A stretch of DNA of 64,000 nucleotides from Bacteroidaceae bacterium (GTDB lineage: Bacteria > Bacteroidota > Bacteroidia > Bacteroidales > Bacteroidaceae): NCBI GenBank assembly GCA_024398755.1, contig JAKSIQ010000005.1:17691-81690 (forward strand), in the 5' to 3' direction. The notes under the pieces are model-generated. The model was given only the letters and a program-made list of their open reading frames with translations, was not told the origin of the DNA and searched no databases. Positions 42,286 through 51,181 of this stretch are shown here, in pieces. The translations under genes and the position numbers were made by a program. Each line of letters starts with the position of its first letter. Positions within the stretch are counted from its first letter, which is position 1.

Positions 42286-45237
42286 ATGAGAAAATTACTA
42301 ACATTTTTATTATCCTGTTCCCTATTTTTCACCATAGCGGAGGCGCAAGCGGGTAAAGAGGTAAAAATGGATGGTAAGGCATCGGTCAACGCACATCTGA
42401 TTGACGCAAGCAACAACGAAAACCTGCCATCGGTAAACATTCAGATGTACAGGCTGCCAGATTCGGTTTTCGTTACAGGCACCGTCACAGACAGTGAAGG
42501 ATGGTTCACAATAAAGAAGGTGCCGGTTGGAGAATATCTTCTCAAATACTCATACCTGGGTTACTCAACGCAGGAACACAATATCAAGATTATCAAGGAA
42601 GACAGGGAACGTGCCCTTGGCGTCTTCAAGATGGCCGATGCAAGCTATCAGCTCTCAGAGGCTGTTATTCAGGAAACACTGCCACCCACACAGGTGGTCG
42701 AAGACACCATGATGTACAATGCTGATGCATACCGCGTTCCCGAAGGATCAATGCTGGAGGAACTCATAAAGCGTCTGCCTGGTGTTGAGATTGATGAAGA
42801 CGGCGGCATTACAGTCAACGGAAAGTCGGTCTCACGTATTCTCGTGGATGGCGAGGAGTATTTCGGCAATGACCGTACCATGGCCACCAAGAATCTTCCT
42901 GTCAGCATTATTCACCGTATTAAGACCTACCAGCGAAAAAGCGACCTTGCCCGCGTTACCGGAGTCGATGACGGTGAAGAGGAGACAGTTCTCGATCTTC
43001 AGATAAAACCTAACATGAAAAGGGGGTGGCTGAACAATCTTGACGCCGGAATAGGCAAACCCGTAGGCGACAACTACTACGGAGACTGGCTCAAGCACCT
43101 GTATTCAGGAAGGTACACGCTGAACAGGTTCGGAACTGGCCAGCAGTTGTCATTCACTGCAAATACGCAGAACTCCGGACGCAACAATGGTGTGAGTGAA
43201 AACACCCAGCTTGGTGTAAATTTTTCAAGAAACATTGGCGAAAAATACCCCAGGCGCAAGAATGAATACCCTCTGCAATTAAATGGGAATATACGCTGGA
43301 ACGGTTCCTCATCGCGTTCACTCAGCGAATCGGAATCGGAAACATTCACAACACAGTACACTTCTGCATCATTCCGCAACAACCAATCAGAGCGGGAGAA
43401 CGGTAGCGGCAGCATAAATGGAGAAATGAAAGTGGAATGGAGACCGGACACCACCATTGACATTATTTTCAGGCCGCGTTTCTCGGTCAGCCGCAACAAC
43501 AGCACATCGGGCAACCGATCGGCCACATTCAATGTAGACCCTTATTCTACCGGAATGACAGACATTCTGGAACAATACGCAGAACTTGGACAGGAACTGC
43601 TTGACTCTATTGGGGTCAATTCGCAGAACAGCACCAGTTACAGCGAAAGCAGCAGCAATCAGGTAAATGCGGAGTTTCAGTTCAATAAAAAACTGCGGGA
43701 AGACGGACGGAATCTCACATTGCGTTTCACCTACCAGAAAAACAGCGGAGAAAGCGAAAGCTATTCTCATTCCAGACAGGAATACTACCAGATGCACAGC
43801 CGCGATTCAATCATGAACCGGTACAATATCAATCCTACAGACAACACCAACTGGAGCGGACGTATAATGTGGAGCGAACCTCTTGACTCCGGCAAGCGCA
43901 ATATCCAGATAAGCTATCAGATTCAGGCAACCCGACGCGAGACGAACCGTGAGACATACGTAATGCCGTCTGGTGACGGTTTTGAAAGATGGGAAGACAA
44001 CTGGTATCTGCCTTATGAGATTGAGCAATATCTGAACAGCGAATTGAGCCGCAAGGCAACGAACATTACCCGCAACCACACCGTTACGCTGCAATACCGT
44101 CATAACACAGACCACACGAATTTCAATCTAGGAGTCAATTTCATGCCGCAATATACGGGAATGGACAACTTCCAGTACATGGGCCAGACCATAGGTGACA
44201 CTTCAAGAGTCGTTTACAACTGGAGTCCGTCAATGAACTGGCGCTACCGTTGGAACAACCGCAAAAACATTCAGTTCACGCTGCGTTCCAACACCAGCCA
44301 GCCAAGCATGGAAGATATGCTGGACATTACCGACGACAGTAACCCTCTGAATATCAGAAAAGGCAATCCAGGACTTCTGCCTTCCCTCAGAAACACTTTT
44401 GAGACCAATCTTCAACTCTATTTCGATTCCACGCAACAGACCCTGAACGTCAGAGTTTCGGTTGAAAACTCCCTGCGAAATGTCTCACAACGGACTGACT
44501 ATGACCCACAGACCGGTATATCAGTCACACAACCAAGAAACATGGAAGGATTCTGGAACAACTGGAGCACAAACGGCAATATCACATTCAATCAGACAAT
44601 TCCAAACACCAAATGGAGGTATAACACATCGGGCAGCATATCGTTCCGACATCAGGAAAGTTATGCACGTACAGGCAGTATAGGGAATTATCAGGAGAGT
44701 GCAGGCGACGGAAGCGCGGTACTGGCTACATCAAAGACCATCACGGCAGGCCAGAACGCATCGGTCACGTACCGGACCGATGCACTTGAAATGAGCGTGA
44801 ACGGGCGCTTCAACTTCAACCATTCCGAGAACAACATACGGCAGAACGGAAATATGAACACCTGCAATTTCAACTACGGCTTGCGCGGGAATTATCGTCT
44901 GCCATGGCATAACGTGAATTTTGGGACAGACATCACCATGCAGAGCAGACGCGGCTACAACGGTTCGTACAACCGCGATGACCTGATATGGAATGCCAAT
45001 GCATCTGTCAGTTTTTTACCGGCCAATATAGGAACATTCCAGATACAGTATTTTGACATTCTGAACGACGAAAGCAATGTGAACCGCGAAATAACAACCA
45101 CCTCGCGCACCGATACCAGGAACAACAGCGTGCACAGTTACATTATGCTGCATCTCATACTGAAAGTCAATGTCTTCGGTGACAAGCAGATGCGCAGGGA
45201 AATGATTCAGTCATATTTGAATCAGAAGCGCGGTTGA
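42286..45237 (+). CDS. outer-membrane beta-barrel protein with carboxypeptidase-D-like domain (OMP_b-brl_3 type)
   Basis: A 983-residue protein: signal peptide (MRKLLTFLLSCSLFFTIAEA), a CarboxypepD_reg-like domain at about residues 30-115 (VNAHLIDASNNENLPSVNI, KKVPVGEYLLKYSYLGY), a plug-like domain at about 120-210 (EELIKRLPGVEIDEDGGITV then NGKSVSRILVDGEEYFG), and a long barrel rich in Asn, Ser and Arg. This is TonB-receptor-like but of the Bacteroidota barrel family rather than SusC; no SusD partner is next to it. Ligand unknown. ATG 42286 is fixed by the signal peptide and the -7 box; the frame is open about 340 bases upstream but that part is not coding. Confidence 0.88.
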   Translation: MRKLLTFLLSCSLFFTIAEAQAGKEVKMDGKASVNAHLIDASNNENLPSVNIQMYRLPDSVFVTGTVTDSEGWFTIKKVPVGEYLLKYSYLGYSTQEHNIKIIKEDRERALGVFKMADASYQLSEAVIQETLPPTQVVEDTMMYNADAYRVPEGSMLEELIKRLPGVEIDEDGGITVNGKSVSRILVDGEEYFGNDRTMATKNLPVSIIHRIKTYQRKSDLARVTGVDDGEEETVLDLQIKPNMKRGWLNNLDAGIGKPVGDNYYGDWLKHLYSGRYTLNRFGTGQQLSFTANTQNSGRNNGVSENTQLGVNFSRNIGEKYPRRKNEYPLQLNGNIRWNGSSSRSLSESESETFTTQYTSASFRNNQSERENGSGSINGEMKVEWRPDTTIDIIFRPRFSVSRNNSTSGNRSATFNVDPYSTGMTDILEQYAELGQELLDSIGVNSQNSTSYSESSSNQVNAEFQFNKKLREDGRNLTLRFTYQKNSGESESYSHSRQEYYQMHSRDSIMNRYNINPTDNTNWSGRIMWSEPLDSGKRNIQISYQIQATRRETNRETYVMPSGDGFERWEDNWYLPYEIEQYLNSELSRKATNITRNHTVTLQYRHNTDHTNFNLGVNFMPQYTGMDNFQYMGQTIGDTSRVVYNWSPSMNWRYRWNNRKNIQFTLRSNTSQPSMEDMLDITDDSNPLNIRKGNPGLLPSLRNTFETNLQLYFDSTQQTLNVRVSVENSLRNVSQRTDYDPQTGISVTQPRNMEGFWNNWSTNGNITFNQTIPNTKWRYNTSGSISFRHQESYARTGSIGNYQESAGDGSAVLATSKTITAGQNASVTYRTDALEMSVNGRFNFNHSENNIRQNGNMNTCNFNYGLRGNYRLPWHNVNFGTDITMQSRRGYNGSYNRDDLIWNANASVSFLPANIGTFQIQYFDILNDESNVNREITTTSRTDTRNNSVHSYIMLHLILKVNVFGDKQMRREMIQSYLNQKRG

Positions 45238-45258
45238 CTTCATAGTTGCGCTTTTTTT
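45226..45258 (+). terminator. probable terminator after the barrel gene
   Basis: AAGCGC (45,226-45,231) and GCGCTT (45,248-45,253) bracket a 16-base loop and run into seven T in total. The stem is short and starts inside the end of the coding sequence. Confidence 0.5.
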
Positions 45259-45290
45259 GTATCTTCGCATCATTATAATTCTAGGGGAAA

Positions 45291-45710
45291 ATGCCTGACA
45301 ACATCGTAATTGTAGCCTCTGTAGTGCTGGTTGTATTATGCTGTATGTATTGGTGGAACGTACAGAAACAGAATACTGGAGAACAGGCCAAAGGAACATC
45401 GGCACCGGATAGCCTGCAGGACCATGGTTCGGAATGCTGCGGCAAACACGCGGTCTGCGAGAAACAGAAGCTGGCAGAGGCCAGAATGCGCACTGCCCAG
45501 TATTTTGATGACGAGGAACTTGACCGGTTCAGCGGAACGTCGGCGCAGGATTATAATGACGAACAGGTTGAGGAATTCCGTTACATCATGTACACCATGC
45601 AGCAGGATGAAGTCAGCCAGTGGCTTGAATGCCTTGACGCACGCGGCATTGAACTGCCCGACCAGCTCAAGGAAGAAGCCTACTCAATGATGAACGAGAA
45701 CATGCAATAA
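45291..45710 (+). CDS. small membrane-anchored conserved protein upstream of porW
   Basis: A 139-residue protein with an N-terminal helix (about residues 5-21, VIVASVVLVVLCCMYWW), a Cys-containing linker (SECCGKHAVCEKQKL) and an acidic helical C-terminal half (YFDDEELDRFSG, EEFRYIMYTMQQDEVSQWLE). I recognise no named family. It ends 11 bases before porW and is probably co-transcribed with porW-porX-tsaE, which makes a link to the T9SS possible but unproved. The Cys pattern might bind metal or form disulfides. Confidence 0.8.
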   Translation: MPDNIVIVASVVLVVLCCMYWWNVQKQNTGEQAKGTSAPDSLQDHGSECCGKHAVCEKQKLAEARMRTAQYFDDEELDRFSGTSAQDYNDEQVEEFRYIMYTMQQDEVSQWLECLDARGIELPDQLKEEAYSMMNENMQ

Positions 45711-45721
45711 ACGCCAGAGTC

Positions 45722-48517
45722 ATGGGAATGCATTTAGACATCAAGACCTGTCCGGGATTATTCATTCCGGTCATAGTCATCTGCATATTCCTGACAGGAT
45801 GCTCTACATCAAAGAACACAGCCGGCACACGTTTGTATCACGCCACCGTAACACGTTACAATACATATTTCAACGGAAAGGAAGCATACCGGAAAGGCTA
45901 TGAATCACAGGAACAGGCCATGAAGACGAACTGGCTTGAGTATCCTGAAATAAACCCGGCCAGCGACAGCAAAACGAAAGGTACAGGTGCAGCCAACTAT
46001 GAAACGGCCATAACCAAAGCGAAAAAATGCATCAGACTGCACTCTATATCCGCCAAGCCCAAAAAGAAAAGCGGCAAGACACTGTCAGACAAGGATAAGC
46101 AGTGGTATGCCAAGACCGAATACAATCCGTTCCTATGGAACGCATGGATGCTTATGGCTGATGCCCAAGCGCAATCGGAAGAATTCATTGAGGCAGCCAG
46201 CACTTATTCCTACATTGCCGGAATGTATGCAGACGAACCTGAAATTGTCGCTGAAGCCATCGGCAAAATGGCTTGGTGCTATGCACATGTTGACTGGTTT
46301 TACGAGGCCGATGAACTGTTTTCCCGAACCAATGGTCTGAAAACAGGAATTCAGAAACAGATGGAGCTGAAAGCTCTGCGGGCATCGGCACTGATGCGTC
46401 AGTCCAGATACGAAGAATGCATACCATTGATGGAGGATGCCATTAACAGAAAAGATGTCGGAAAGTCGCAACGCATACGGGAACGATATCTGCTGGGCCA
46501 ACTGTACAAGACGGAAGGGCGTTTCGCCGATGCGGAACGCTGTTTCAGACAGGTCATACGAATGAATCCGAGTTACGACATAGAATTCCACGCACGCATA
46601 CGCCAGACCGAGACAATGGCGTCAGGTCAGGGCTCGCGAAAGGCAATGAGAAAGCTGGAACACATGCTCAAGGATTCCAAGAACAAAACACGGCAGGATC
46701 AGGTCTACTATGCCATGGGCAATATCAAGTTGCTGAACAATGATACCATTGCCGCCATCAGATTGTTCGAACAAGGTGCCAAAGCCAACTCGAACTATTC
46801 ACCTGAAAAAGGCATACTGCTTCTGACATTGGCCGACTTGTATTGGAACATGTCGGACTATGCTAATGCCGGCCGATGCTATTCCAATGCTGTCGGAATG
46901 ATAGGAACAGCCCACAAGGAATACAAGACAGTAAGACGTAAAAGTGAAGTTCTGGAAGAACTTGCATCAGAACTGTCAGTCGTCCACATGCAGGACAGTC
47001 TCCAATGGCTGGCAACACTTCCTGACTCAATGGTCACAGGAATCATCGACAAGGTTATAGAAGAGCTCAAGCAGAAAGAGGAGCAGCAGGAACAGGCAAA
47101 AACCGGTGACAACGAAGAAACAGACAATAAGACAGTTCCTCAAAATGACAATCAGACAGCTTCCTGGTACTTCTACAACAGCCAGGCAGTGGAACGGGGA
47201 AAAGACGAGTTCATGAAGCAATGGGGTAACCGGGCTCTTGAAGACGACTGGCGGCGCAGCAACAAAAGCGTGCTGGCGGCCGATCCAACGGAGAATAACA
47301 CCAAGAGCAATGGTGATGACATGAACGCGGCAGCTGACACATCAGGTGTATCAGATGCCATAAGCGCCGATTCATTACCCGACAGATACAGTCGTCAGTA
47401 CTACCTCAATATGATTCCATATTCACAAGAGGCAATGATAAAATCTGACAACGCCATAACCCGCAGTCTTTTTTCCGCCGGCATTATCTTCAAGGATGAA
47501 CTTGCAGAGTACACATTGGCTGAAGAAAAATTATGGCGCATTGTAAATTCATATCCCAACAGTCAGGAAGCTGATAATGCCCTTTACCAGCTGTTTCTCT
47601 TATATTCACATATTGAGCGGAAAGAAATGGCAGACAGCTGCACAGCCATTCTGTCAAGACTATACAAGGACAGTGAATATACAATGATGCTGACTGACAG
47701 CAACTATATTGACAATGCCCGATTCGGCAGGCAGCGTGAAGACTCAATCTATGCCATGACCTATCAGGCATTCCGCGACGGTGACGCCGCTCTTGTCAAT
47801 CAGGGTTGTCAGACATCGGCCATGCTATACCCCATGGGGCAGAACCGTGCCAGATTCATGTTCCTGCATGCAGCCATACAACTACAGAACGGTAACCTGA
47901 CGGAATTCCTGTCTGAGCTCAAAGAACTTGTAAGCAAATATCCCCAAGAGGAAATAAGCCAGTTCGCAGGCATCATTGCGCAAGGTGTTCAGGATGGCAG
48001 AATTCTCCAATCCAGCAACATGTTCTCCATTTGGGAACGTTCCGGCACAGAAGGGCAGATGCCTGACAGTCTCAAGCCTTCTTTCAACAACGACCGATTC
48101 GTACCTTTCCAGTTCATCATTGCATACCCCGATGGCGAACTCAATGAGAACCAGCTGCTGTTTGAACTTGCCAACTACAATTTCAGCAACTACACCATGC
48201 GTGACTTTAATCTGAAACTGTCAAAGCAACAGGGCATCGGTATGCTCTCTGCAGGCGAGTTCATCAACTTTGACGAAGCATATATTTACAGCAGAAAACT
48301 GTTTGCCGATCCTGAAATGGCCAGAAAGTTTGAAGGTCTGAAAGTGCTTGTCATTTCAGAATCAAACCTTGAAACGCTGTTCAAATATTACAGCATCAAC
48401 GAATGGCAGACATTTTACGAAGAGAATTTCCTGAATATTCCACAGTTTGAGCTTGACGGCAGCACGCTGTATGAAGCACTTGAACGTGACACCGAAATCC
48501 AAGCACCTGAATCATGA
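45722..48517 (+). CDS. porW: type IX secretion system lipoprotein PorW/SprE
   Basis: A 931-residue lipoprotein with lipobox LTGC (Cys 27) and many TPR-like helical pairs, starting with the conserved LYHATVTRYNTYFNGKEAY segment. The centre holds a low-complexity charged linker (EELKQKEEQQEQAKTGDNEE), and the C-terminal half has a further TPR region. PorW/SprE is required for T9SS function and is thought to link the PorLM motor with the PorK/N ring and the outer-membrane translocon. It overlaps porX by four bases (ATGA). Confidence 0.9.
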   Translation: MGMHLDIKTCPGLFIPVIVICIFLTGCSTSKNTAGTRLYHATVTRYNTYFNGKEAYRKGYESQEQAMKTNWLEYPEINPASDSKTKGTGAANYETAITKAKKCIRLHSISAKPKKKSGKTLSDKDKQWYAKTEYNPFLWNAWMLMADAQAQSEEFIEAASTYSYIAGMYADEPEIVAEAIGKMAWCYAHVDWFYEADELFSRTNGLKTGIQKQMELKALRASALMRQSRYEECIPLMEDAINRKDVGKSQRIRERYLLGQLYKTEGRFADAERCFRQVIRMNPSYDIEFHARIRQTETMASGQGSRKAMRKLEHMLKDSKNKTRQDQVYYAMGNIKLLNNDTIAAIRLFEQGAKANSNYSPEKGILLLTLADLYWNMSDYANAGRCYSNAVGMIGTAHKEYKTVRRKSEVLEELASELSVVHMQDSLQWLATLPDSMVTGIIDKVIEELKQKEEQQEQAKTGDNEETDNKTVPQNDNQTASWYFYNSQAVERGKDEFMKQWGNRALEDDWRRSNKSVLAADPTENNTKSNGDDMNAAADTSGVSDAISADSLPDRYSRQYYLNMIPYSQEAMIKSDNAITRSLFSAGIIFKDELAEYTLAEEKLWRIVNSYPNSQEADNALYQLFLLYSHIERKEMADSCTAILSRLYKDSEYTMMLTDSNYIDNARFGRQREDSIYAMTYQAFRDGDAALVNQGCQTSAMLYPMGQNRARFMFLHAAIQLQNGNLTEFLSELKELVSKYPQEEISQFAGIIAQGVQDGRILQSSNMFSIWERSGTEGQMPDSLKPSFNNDRFVPFQFIIAYPDGELNENQLLFELANYNFSNYTMRDFNLKLSKQQGIGMLSAGEFINFDEAYIYSRKLFADPEMARKFEGLKVLVISESNLETLFKYYSINEWQTFYEENFLNIPQFELDGSTLYEALERDTEIQAPES

Positions 48518-50070
48518 ACAAGAACGGCACTCTACTTTGGGTCGACGATGAGATTGACCTGCTCAAAGCACATATTCTGTTCCTTGAAAACAAGGGATAT
48601 GAAGTCGACACTGTCACAAACGGGCACGACGCCCTTGACCGATGTGCCTCAAAAGATTACGACCTGGTTCTGCTTGACGAGCACATGGTTGGCATGAGCG
48701 GGTTGGAAACATTGGGATACATCAAGGAAAGCCATCCCGGTATGCCTGTTGTCATGGTAACAAAGAGCGAAGAAGAAAACATCATGGACCAGGCCATCGG
48801 CTCAAAGATCGCCGACTATCTCATAAAGCCTGTCCACCCGAATCAGATTCTTCTGACACTGAAGAAGAACATACATAAAAGCGACATCGTCACGGCCGAA
48901 ACCAACCGCAGTTACCAGCAGAATTTCGGCCGGTTGAACATGCAGATAAACGATTCACTGACTGCACAGGACTGGACTGAGGTCTATCGGCAGCTGGTTT
49001 TCTGGGAACTGGAACTCAAGGAGGCAGACAGCAGTATGCATGAAATGCTTTACCAGCAGAAAGCCGATGCCAATGCCGCCTTCTGCAAATTCATCAAGCG
49101 CAACTATATTGACTGGATGAGCGACAAGTCCGAAAGACCTGTCATGAGCCACGACCTTTTCAAAAAGTACATTTTCCCATCGCTCGATGCCGGAGAAAAA
49201 CCATTTCTGATTGTCATGGACAATTTCCGTTATGACCAGTGGAAGGTACTTTCTACCGAGTTGTCCGCTGTTTTCACATTTGAAGAACAGTTATACTACA
49301 GCATTCTACCAACTGCCACACAATATTCCAGAAACGCCATTTTCTCCGGTCTCCAACCGGATATGATAAGCAGGATGTTTCCCGATTTATGGGTTGATGA
49401 AGACTCGCCTGAAGGCAAGAACATAAACGAAGAACCTCTGATCAGGACACACATTGAACGCTACCGCCGCAAGGACACTTTCTCTTACAGCAAAATAAAT
49501 GATTCAACTGCGGCCGACAAACTGATTGGCCAGATAAACAACCTTCTTGTCAATGACCTGAACGTCATTGTGATAAATTTCATTGACATATTGTCGCACG
49601 CCAAGACCGATTCGCGTATGATGCGCGAACTTGCCCATGATGAAGCCGCATACCGCAGCCTCATTCTGTCATGGTTCCATAATTCGTCAATGAGAGACCT
49701 TTTCCGGGCCATAGCAGCCACTGGCCGCAAAGTCTTCATAACCACTGACCACGGAAGCATCAGAGTCACCCACCCCTTGAAGATTGTGGGCGACCAGTCA
49801 ACAAACACCAACCTGAGGTACAAGCTCGGGCGCAGCCTTGCATTCAACCCTAAGGAAGTGTATGAAATTCAGGAACCGCGTAAGGCACATCTACCCCAAC
49901 CCAACCTGAGCACAGAATACATATTCTGTACAGGCAACGATTATTTTGTATATCAGAACAACTTCAACAGCTACGCGCAATTCTATAAGGACACATTCCA
50001 GCATGGAGGTATATCCATGGAAGAAATGATTGTCCCCATCATAACAATGCAACCAAAACGCAAAGAATAA
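48514..50070 (+). CDS. porX: T9SS regulator PorX (response regulator fused to PglZ domain)
   Basis: A 518-residue protein. The N-terminal receiver has the acidic pair WVDDE, phospho-acceptor Asp55 in LVLLDEHM, the Thr/Lys switch in VTKS and YLIKP; a helical linker follows, then a PglZ (alkaline-phosphatase-like) domain with [22 protein letters not shown] and FITTDHGS metal-site motifs. PorX controls T9SS gene expression together with the kinase PorY and an ECF sigma factor in P. gingivalis, and binds PorL. Its probable kinase partner here is at 4,435-5,586. Confidence 0.93.
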   Translation: MNKNGTLLWVDDEIDLLKAHILFLENKGYEVDTVTNGHDALDRCASKDYDLVLLDEHMVGMSGLETLGYIKESHPGMPVVMVTKSEEENIMDQAIGSKIADYLIKPVHPNQILLTLKKNIHKSDIVTAETNRSYQQNFGRLNMQINDSLTAQDWTEVYRQLVFWELELKEADSSMHEMLYQQKADANAAFCKFIKRNYIDWMSDKSERPVMSHDLFKKYIFPSLDAGEKPFLIVMDNFRYDQWKVLSTELSAVFTFEEQLYYSILPTATQYSRNAIFSGLQPDMISRMFPDLWVDEDSPEGKNINEEPLIRTHIERYRRKDTFSYSKINDSTAADKLIGQINNLLVNDLNVIVINFIDILSHAKTDSRMMRELAHDEAAYRSLILSWFHNSSMRDLFRAIAATGRKVFITTDHGSIRVTHPLKIVGDQSTNTNLRYKLGRSLAFNPKEVYEIQEPRKAHLPQPNLSTEYIFCTGNDYFVYQNNFNSYAQFYKDTFQHGGISMEEMIVPIITMQPKRKE

Positions 50071-50074
50071 AAAT

Positions 50075-50491
50075 ATGGCAACACTGACAATAAAAGATAC
50101 GGAAACAATTTCCGAAACGGCCAGACAGTTCATGCAGCTTATGGGCGATGACACAGTATTCGCATTCTACGGCAAGATGGGTGCCGGCAAGACAACATTC
50201 ATCAAGGCGCTTTGTAAGGAACTTGGCGTTGAAGACGAAGTCAATTCACCGACATTTGCAATAATCAACGAATACAGGTCGGCTACAACCGCCGAACTAA
50301 TCTATCATTTTGATTTCTATCGCATCAAAAAATTGGACGAAGTCTACGATCTTGGATACGAAGATTACTTCTATAGCGGTGCCCTTTGCTTCATTGAATG
50401 GCCCGAACTCATTGAGGAACTGCTTCCCACCGATGCAAAAAAAGTGTCCATCACTGAAAACAGCGATGGAACACGCACCATCAGTTTCTGA
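50075..50491 (+). CDS. tsaE: tRNA threonylcarbamoyladenosine biosynthesis ATPase TsaE
   Basis: A 138-residue ATPase: Walker A GKMGAGKT at residues 33-40, [11 protein letters not shown], and YHFDFYRI with LCFIEWPE. TsaE works with TsaB and TsaD to make t6A37 in ANN-decoding tRNAs. It starts four bases after the porX stop; neither tsaB nor tsaD is in the window. Confidence 0.95.
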   Translation: MATLTIKDTETISETARQFMQLMGDDTVFAFYGKMGAGKTTFIKALCKELGVEDEVNSPTFAIINEYRSATTAELIYHFDFYRIKKLDEVYDLGYEDYFYSGALCFIEWPELIEELLPTDAKKVSITENSDGTRTISF

Positions 50492-50513
50492 TGCCGGTCA
50501 GGCACAGAAACTG

Positions 50514-50843
50514 TCATTCATCTTCCAAAGAATCAACATAATCGGCCTCGGCCTGGACAATGAGCATAATCTCATCGGCCGGGAAAGACCCCATGTTGTC
50601 GTGTTTTGCCTCCTTGACAATATATGCCACCAGAGCATCGTTGTCAATATTGACAAAACCGTCACCATCCGGTTCCTGATCAAGCACGCCGCTCTGCATG
50701 AACCAGTCGTTAATCACGTCAAGAATATAGTAGAGAGTGTCTTCAGAATACTTTTCCTTCAATTCCTGAGGCAAGGCATTCTGAATGTACTCTACCGTCT
50801 TCTGGTCATCAATATCGTCTTCAAGAAATTCGTCGTTTGCCAT
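50514..50843 (-). CDS. uncharacterised acidic protein downstream of trxA
   Basis: A 109-residue, strongly acidic protein (MANDEFLEDDIDDQKTVEYI) of predicted helices, with no signal peptide. I do not recognise the family. It lies 8 bases after trxA at the end of the dnaE-trxA group and converges on tsaE with 22 bases between them. Confidence 0.8.
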   Translation of the reverse strand: MANDEFLEDDIDDQKTVEYIQNALPQELKEKYSEDTLYYILDVINDWFMQSGVLDQEPDGDGFVNIDNDALVAYIVKEAKHDNMGSFPADEIMLIVQAEADYVDSLEDE

Positions 50844-50851
50844 AACGGGAA

Positions 50852-51166
50852 TCAGAGAAGTGAATTGATTTTTTCCTCATAGATATTCTTGCCGGCAACG
50901 CCTACCAGACGGTCAGCCTCCTGGCCTCCCTTCAGGAATACGACCGTAGGAACATTCATGATTCCGAACTTGTCTGTAAGTTCAGTATTCTCTTCGATGT
51001 CACATTTGCCTATGATTACCTTGCCGTCATACTGGGCCGCAAGTTCTTCAATGACAGGAGCCAGACGCCTGCATGGTCCACACCATGTTGCCCAAAAGTC
51101 AACTACCATAGGTTTTCCCGAATTCGCCAGAGATTCAAAATTCTGTTCTGTAATTTCAATTTCCAT
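50852..51166 (-). CDS. trxA: thioredoxin
   Basis: A 104-residue thioredoxin with the active site WCGPC (Cys29 and Cys32) in FWATWCGPCRRLAP, the buried cis-Pro in MNVPTVVF and the GGQEADRLVG loop. It reduces protein disulfides in the cytoplasm. It follows dnaE by 15 bases, as in many Bacteroidales. Confidence 0.95.
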   Translation of the reverse strand: MEIEITEQNFESLANSGKPMVVDFWATWCGPCRRLAPVIEELAAQYDGKVIIGKCDIEENTELTDKFGIMNVPTVVFLKGGQEADRLVGVAGKNIYEEKINSLL

Positions 51167-51181
51167 AGCTGTTTATTTTGA

